Translations under genes and position numbers: made by a program
Notes under the pieces: model-generated
Seen by the model: only the letters and a program-made list of their open reading frames with translations
Told to the model about the DNA's origin: nothing
Databases searched by the model: none
Source: Bacillota bacterium
Lineage (GTDB): Bacteria > Bacillota > Bacilli > Alicyclobacillales > SLC66
Reading direction: 5' to 3'
Length of the DNA: 34,319 nt
NCBI GenBank assembly: GCA_026627155.1
Contig: JAPNUJ010000006.1
Span: forward strand, 16,091-50,409
Shown: positions 30,808-34,319 of the stretch, in pieces
How the letters are laid out: each line of letters begins with the position of its first letter
Position numbering within the stretch: position 1 is the stretch's first letter

Positions 30808-31125
30808 GTGTCAGAGAAACCGGATCTGAAGCTCGACACGCAAGCGCTTGTAAACCGAGTCGTGCAGATCTGCCGTGAATCGGCACCACCGGGGACTCAC
30901 ATCTATTTATTTGGTTCTGTCGCCCGTAACGAGATGCGAACAACATCCGACATCGACGTCGCAGTGGATGCAGGAGAACCGCTACCCCGTGCGCGGCTAG
31001 CTGACATTCGCGAACGGCTTGAAGCCTCACGGATACCGTACCGGGTAGACTTGATTGACCTTCATAGAGTGTCTTTAGAGATGAGAGCGAGAGTTGTTGA
31101 GGAGGGCATCGTGTGGAACGTCTGA
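30808..31125 (+). CDS. mntA: Minimal nucleotidyltransferase (MNT/MntA-like antitoxin)
   Basis: A 105-residue cytosolic protein with the minimal nucleotidyltransferase fold. The GSx10DxD motif is intact: G36-S37 in LFGSVAR and D48, D50 in TTSDIDVAVD, with the third acidic residue D81 in YRVDLIDL. MntA-type proteins transfer AMP to a tyrosine of the partner HEPN toxin and so neutralise it. The GTG at 30808 is preferred, with AGAAGGGG eight bases upstream; in-frame GTGs at 30799 and 30778 are alternatives. It overlaps the HEPN gene by 13 bp, the standard arrangement of this pair, and the two are surely co-translated. Confidence 0.88.
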   Translation: MSEKPDLKLDTQALVNRVVQICRESAPPGTHIYLFGSVARNEMRTTSDIDVAVDAGEPLPRARLADIRERLEASRIPYRVDLIDLHRVSLEMRARVVEEGIVWNV

Positions 31126-31505
31126 CCTTGGCCCTGCAAAGAGCCGAACACGCGCTCAGCTCACTTCAGTCTGTCATGCAGATCAGGGACCCTTCGGAGA
31201 TTGAGCGCGATGCCGCCATCCAGCGTTTCGAGTTTACCTTTGAGGCCATGTGGAAAGCGGCGCGCCACTATCTCCGAGAGATTGAAGGCATTGACGTGGG
31301 GTCGCCGAAGGGGGTCATCCGCGCTTGTCGGGAGGGCACTCTGTTCAATGAAGAGGAGACGGAGCATGCGCTGGAGATGGCGGATGACAGGAACCTGACC
31401 AGCCATACCTATGATCGCGCTCTTGCGGCGGAGATATTCGAACGACTGTCGGGTCACACGACGCTCATGTCGACTTGGCTCGAGCGAATGCGGCAGAAGA
31501 CCTGA
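31113..31505 (+). CDS. hepT: HEPN-domain protein, HepT / HI0074-type nucleotidyltransferase partner
   Basis: A 130-residue helical HEPN protein matching the HI0074-type 'nucleotidyltransferase substrate binding' family. The HEPN active-site motif R-x4-H-x-Y is present as R93-NLTS-H98-T-Y100. In studied pairs this arginine and histidine cleave RNA and the tyrosine is the residue AMPylated by MntA; whether this subfamily acts as a toxin is not proven by sequence. The start is GTG at 31113 with GAGGAGGG six bases upstream, inside the end of the partner gene. The helices FEFTFEAMWKAARHYL and ALEMADDRNLTSHTY are the most typical parts. The pair sits alone between a repeat-rich spacer and a convergent exoprotein gene. 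Confidence 0.88.
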   Translation: MERLTLALQRAEHALSSLQSVMQIRDPSEIERDAAIQRFEFTFEAMWKAARHYLREIEGIDVGSPKGVIRACREGTLFNEEETEHALEMADDRNLTSHTYDRALAAEIFERLSGHTTLMSTWLERMRQKT

Positions 31506-31518
31506 CCGAAAAATCCCA

Positions 31519-31570
31519 CAGCAACGACCCCCAACCACTGCCCTCTGGCGATGGGTGGGGGTCGTTGCTG
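31519..31570. terminator. Bidirectional terminator between hepT and the convergent stalk protein
   Basis: A perfect 15-bp stem (CAGCAACGACCCCCA at 31519-31533, complement at 31556-31570) encloses a 22-nt loop. On the minus strand it is followed within five bases by five T, so it best serves the gene ending at 31673; on the plus strand it can close the MNT/HepT transcript. Confidence 0.7.
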
Positions 31571-31604
31571 CCCGCGACGCTACCTTTTGCTGGCGATGGG
31601 TGGG
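31545..31604 (+). repeat. 15-bp direct repeat CTGGCGATGGGTGGG
   Basis: Perfect copies at 31545-31559 and 31590-31604, 45 bp apart. The first lies in the terminator loop and right arm. Confidence 0.9.
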
Positions 31605-31672
31605 AGCCGCGTGCTGCCCTCTGCGAGCCGCCGCGCCACCCCCTGCCCGCGGCACTCCCGCGGCGCGGCGCC

Positions 31673-33649
31673 TTAGTTGCCCGCCGTGGTGCTACCGCTG
31701 CCCGACGACGCAATCGCCGGAAGCGTACTTGCATCATACGTCATGCCCCAGCTCATCCCATTCCAACTGCTTTGTACGCCGAGGTGTGTCAGCGCCTGGA
31801 AGAGCCAGTAGATCGGCATGTAAGTAGTCAGGTTGCCATGCGCCGGGTCCTTGGCCACCATGGCGTAGGTGTTTTGCACCACTTGGCCGTTGATCTCGAT
31901 CTGATCAGCGCCCGAGCCCACATTGAGATTCGACAGATCGGGGGTAAATGCGCTCCCCGTCGTCGAAATATTCCACACCTTCCCGTTCCACGTGCTGGTC
32001 AGCCCCTCTTGCTTGAGCACCTGCATCGCGTACCAGATCGGCATGTACGTCGTCAGATTCTTGTGTACCATCGCCTTCGCCACGATTCCGTGGGCGACCT
32101 GCTCTTGCTGCCCATTCCACAGGATCTGACGTTGCCCTGCAGCCAGGTTCGGATCGACGATCACAAAGTCCGGATCCGTCGTGAAGGAGACTGTCAAGAC
32201 GCCATTCTTCACGGTCGCCGGCACCGGCTGCCACTGACCGTTCGCCAGGACCTTGTAAACCAGCGCAGTCGTGGGGATCGACGGATTCTGGATCTGCACC
32301 TGAATCGGGCTCGTCGGTGCGGCCCCAGAGAAGTTCACGCCAAATGCCGCGACAGCCGTCTGCCCACTCGGCGCGCCCGCTTGCACCGTGGACAGTGGCG
32401 CAGCGTTGACCGTCACGGTCTCGTCCGACTGAAACGCGCCCTGCGGAACAGTCACCGCCACTGTGGTCGCGCCCGAGACAGCACTGACCGTCCCGCCCGT
32501 CGCGTCAATAGAGTTGCTCGCGAGAACCAGCGTGTACGCCGACGAATTGACAGTGCTCTGATAGGGTGTCGTCCCGTTGCCGACCGGGCTGACCGGCGAC
32601 GTGGGCGTACCCGTGGCCGACCCGGCCCCCGTCGTACCCGTGCTCGTGCCCGTGCCACTGCTCGATGACGACGTGGTGACAGGCGGCGGGATGTAAGCCG
32701 GCTGACCCTGAACCGTGACGTTCAACGTTCCCGTTGCCGCCACACCGTTGGCGTCCGTCGCCATCGGTTCGAAGGACAGCGTGCCATAGCCCAAGGCACC
32801 CGTGTTCCAGAGGTTCCCGGCCTGATCGAGGTACACCCCTTGACCGAGGTAGTAGACGGTGTATGAACTGCCCGGCGTGGGGGTCATGTCGGCGTAGACG
32901 TTATACGTGACACTGGCAGGGGTTCCGGCCGGCCCGTACACATTGCCGATCACACTCTGTCCGGATGTGGCCGAGCTGGATCCGGAATACACCGTGCCGA
33001 TCGGCTGCGACATGTCAATCGACGATGTCGCCGACCCCATGGTCACCTGGCCGACGCTCCACGACCATGGCGCGGTGCCACCCGTGACGTAAGAATCGAG
33101 AGACTGCGGGCTCCCGGGCTCAAGATAGGCCGTCGTCATCCCCGTGGTAAATGCCGGCGCCGGGTTCACCGTCAGCGTCGCGCTGGGACCGCTGGCACCG
33201 TTCCACGTGAGCGTGTCCGGTGCCGTGGCGATGCCCGAAACCGTGCCAAAGGCGGGGTCATACAGCATCCCATCCGCCTCATACACGTTGTCCGTAACGC
33301 CTGACGGTACCGTCTCCACTTCGTTCACCTGCGTCGCTGGCTCACCAGTCCCACCATACACATACCCGACCACAGCGTGGTTGGGTCCGTAGACATCGCC
33401 GAGCGGCGTCATTTGCGACAAGGTACTGAAGTTTTCCGTTTGCGCGGACGCCCCGCTGCCCACCGTAACCGAAGTCAGCCCTGTCGCCGCCGATGCACTG
33501 TACCCCGTCGCCCCCACCGTATCCGCCGGCAACGGCGTCGATGTCGTCGCGGCATCGGCTGCCAGCGGACTCGCTGCCATGGCGAGAAGTGCAAACGGAA
33601 TGAAGGCCGACACGCGTCTGACCGTCGACCGCCGAGTGTTCTTGTTCAC
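31673..33649 (-). CDS. Secreted protein with two C-terminal stalk-domain repeats
   Basis: A 658-residue exported protein. GTG at 33649 is chosen because AGGAG lies ten bases upstream; the ATG at 33682 has no ribosome site. An Arg-rich start precedes a signal peptide ending ADA. Residues up to about 330 are beta-rich and repetitive (VIGNVYGPAG, VVGYVYGGTG), followed by a Gly/Ser/Thr linker. A region near 370-490 resembles a ZU5-like beta domain (TGGTVSAVSGATTVAVTVPQ). Two copies of the 'copper amine oxidase N-terminal' (stalk) unit lie at roughly 506-558 and 582-634, sharing NLTTYMPI and WNG..W. No enzyme domain or cysteine is visible. A surface or matrix role is inferred. The reversed position of the stalk units, at the C-terminus, differs from the pair at 687-2636. 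Confidence 0.78.
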   Translation of the reverse strand: MNKNTRRSTVRRVSAFIPFALLAMAASPLAADAATTSTPLPADTVGATGYSASAATGLTSVTVGSGASAQTENFSTLSQMTPLGDVYGPNHAVVGYVYGGTGEPATQVNEVETVPSGVTDNVYEADGMLYDPAFGTVSGIATAPDTLTWNGASGPSATLTVNPAPAFTTGMTTAYLEPGSPQSLDSYVTGGTAPWSWSVGQVTMGSATSSIDMSQPIGTVYSGSSSATSGQSVIGNVYGPAGTPASVTYNVYADMTPTPGSSYTVYYLGQGVYLDQAGNLWNTGALGYGTLSFEPMATDANGVAATGTLNVTVQGQPAYIPPPVTTSSSSSGTGTSTGTTGAGSATGTPTSPVSPVGNGTTPYQSTVNSSAYTLVLASNSIDATGGTVSAVSGATTVAVTVPQGAFQSDETVTVNAAPLSTVQAGAPSGQTAVAAFGVNFSGAAPTSPIQVQIQNPSIPTTALVYKVLANGQWQPVPATVKNGVLTVSFTTDPDFVIVDPNLAAGQRQILWNGQQEQVAHGIVAKAMVHKNLTTYMPIWYAMQVLKQEGLTSTWNGKVWNISTTGSAFTPDLSNLNVGSGADQIEINGQVVQNTYAMVAKDPAHGNLTTYMPIYWLFQALTHLGVQSSWNGMSWGMTYDASTLPAIASSGSGSTTAGN

Positions 33650-33721
33650 TGCGTATCCACTCCTGTCCTCGAATTTGCCCATACGAAAACAAGACTCTGT
33701 CTATACGTCCATTCAGCCACA

Positions 33722-33737
33722 TGCGAGGGCCCTCGCA
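33722..33737. promoter_or_regulatory. Perfect 16-bp palindrome upstream of the stalk protein gene
   Basis: TGCGAGGGCCCTCGCA is a perfect dyad 73 bp upstream of the GTG start at 33649. It resembles an operator for a dimeric regulator. No convincing -35/-10 pair is visible near it. The rest of 33650-33853 shows nothing else. Confidence 0.5.
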
Positions 33738-33853
33738 CTTATTTTGAACACCCTACCTAGGAAACTACCACCAACTCCACAAACGCTCAAGGGAATAAAT
33801 GGCTCAGAGTGGCATGTCGATAATTGTTCACATCATTCTGACCGCCCTGCACC

Positions 33854-34319
33854 CTACACGCGAAACCGCCCGATCGCCTGCAGCAAGGCCTCAGCCAACC
33901 GCGCAAGCGACGCCGCCGAGGCCGCGACTTCTTGCATGGACGCCAACTGTTCCTCCGTCGAGGCAAAGACCGCTTCCCGGCTCACCGCTTCCTCCTGCGC
34001 CTGCGCCGAGATCGTCGACATCGTCGCCACGAGGTGAGCCGTACCCCCAGCCATCTGCTCCACCGCCGATGACACCTCGTCCACCTGATCGGCTACAGAC
34101 TGCACCGACTCCTGAATCTGCTCCAACGCCTCCCCCGCCTCGCGAATGGTTCCCACTCCCACATCGACCTGCACACGACTCTGCGCCATCGACTGGTCCG
34201 CCCGCTCCATCTCCGACTGTATGCCGTGAATCAGTTGCGCGATCTGCCGCGCGGACGTCTCGGACTGCTCCGCCAACTTTCGCACCTCGTCTGCCACCAC
34301 CGCAAACCCGCGCCCGTGT
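33854..34319 (-). CDS. Methyl-accepting chemotaxis protein, C-terminal part (cut by window edge)
   Basis: The last 154 codons of a chemoreceptor. The segment GRGFAVVADEVRKLAEQS at the window edge is the trailing edge of the conserved signalling tip, which contacts CheA and CheW. The C-terminal helix of the coiled coil and a methylation-type Gln/Glu-rich region (SSAVEQMAGGTAHLVATMS) follow, and the end is AIGRFRV before TAG at 33854. The sensor and membrane parts lie beyond the window, so the ligand cannot be inferred. The family call is certain. Confidence 0.95.
   Translation of the reverse strand, partial: HGRGFAVVADEVRKLAEQSETSARQIAQLIHGIQSEMERADQSMAQSRVQVDVGVGTIREAGEALEQIQESVQSVADQVDEVSSAVEQMAGGTAHLVATMSTISAQAQEEAVSREAVFASTEEQLASMQEVAASAASLARLAEALLQAIGRFRV

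Noticed and set aside
1-34319. tRNA, rRNA or known riboswitch
   Set aside because: No cloverleaf, rRNA core sequence or recognised riboswitch pattern was seen in the gaps; leaders are short (up to about 115 nt).

Overview
The window looks like chromosome of a high-GC member of the Bacillota, most like an Alicyclobacillaceae-type (possibly acidophilic) aerobe. The grounds are Gram-positive style ribosome binding sites (GGAGG, GGGGG), frequent GTG/TTG starts, sigma-A type promoters, an SLH-anchored S-layer protein, several 'copper amine oxidase N-terminal' (stalk) domain exoproteins, and exported proteins that are very poor in cysteine and lysine. Genus is inference; no rRNA or tRNA gene is present to test it.

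Layout. Positions 1-7000: the start of moaA (cut by the left edge), two tandem stalk + NPCBM exoproteins, a solo PD-(D/E)XK endonuclease-like gene, a cold-shock gene, a membrane-anchored transglutaminase and a secreted protein with five QGNDNG repeats. Positions 7000-11800: a 973-residue S-layer protein with SLH and Ig-like domains, and a mannose-1-phosphate guanylyltransferase that may supply GDP-mannose for surface glycans.

Positions 12000-29900 are a peptide-uptake district with three separate Dpp/Opp-type ABC import sets. Set 1 (+): permease, permease, solute-binding protein, M20 amidohydrolase. Set 2 (-): solute-binding protein, two permeases, followed by an esterase with its own promoter. 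Set 3 (+): solute-binding protein, two permeases, and a 1216-residue M14 metallocarboxypeptidase. Sets 2 and 3 are divergently transcribed from a shared 306-bp control region. None of the sets carries its ATPase genes, and none of the three binding proteins has a lipobox.

Positions 29900-31570 are accessory in character: a gene-poor stretch with an array of about five 31-bp units built around a TAAGTCTCA/TGAGACT inverted repeat, then an MNT/HepT-type nucleotidyltransferase-HEPN pair. The right end holds another secreted stalk-domain protein, preceded by a perfect 16-bp palindrome, and the C-terminal part of a chemotaxis receptor cut by the window edge.

The clearest undescribed elements are the 31-bp array, a pair of inverted 18/19-bp motifs in the two gene-poor spacers that bracket sets 2 and 3, and the ATPase-less, lipobox-less import systems paired with peptidases.
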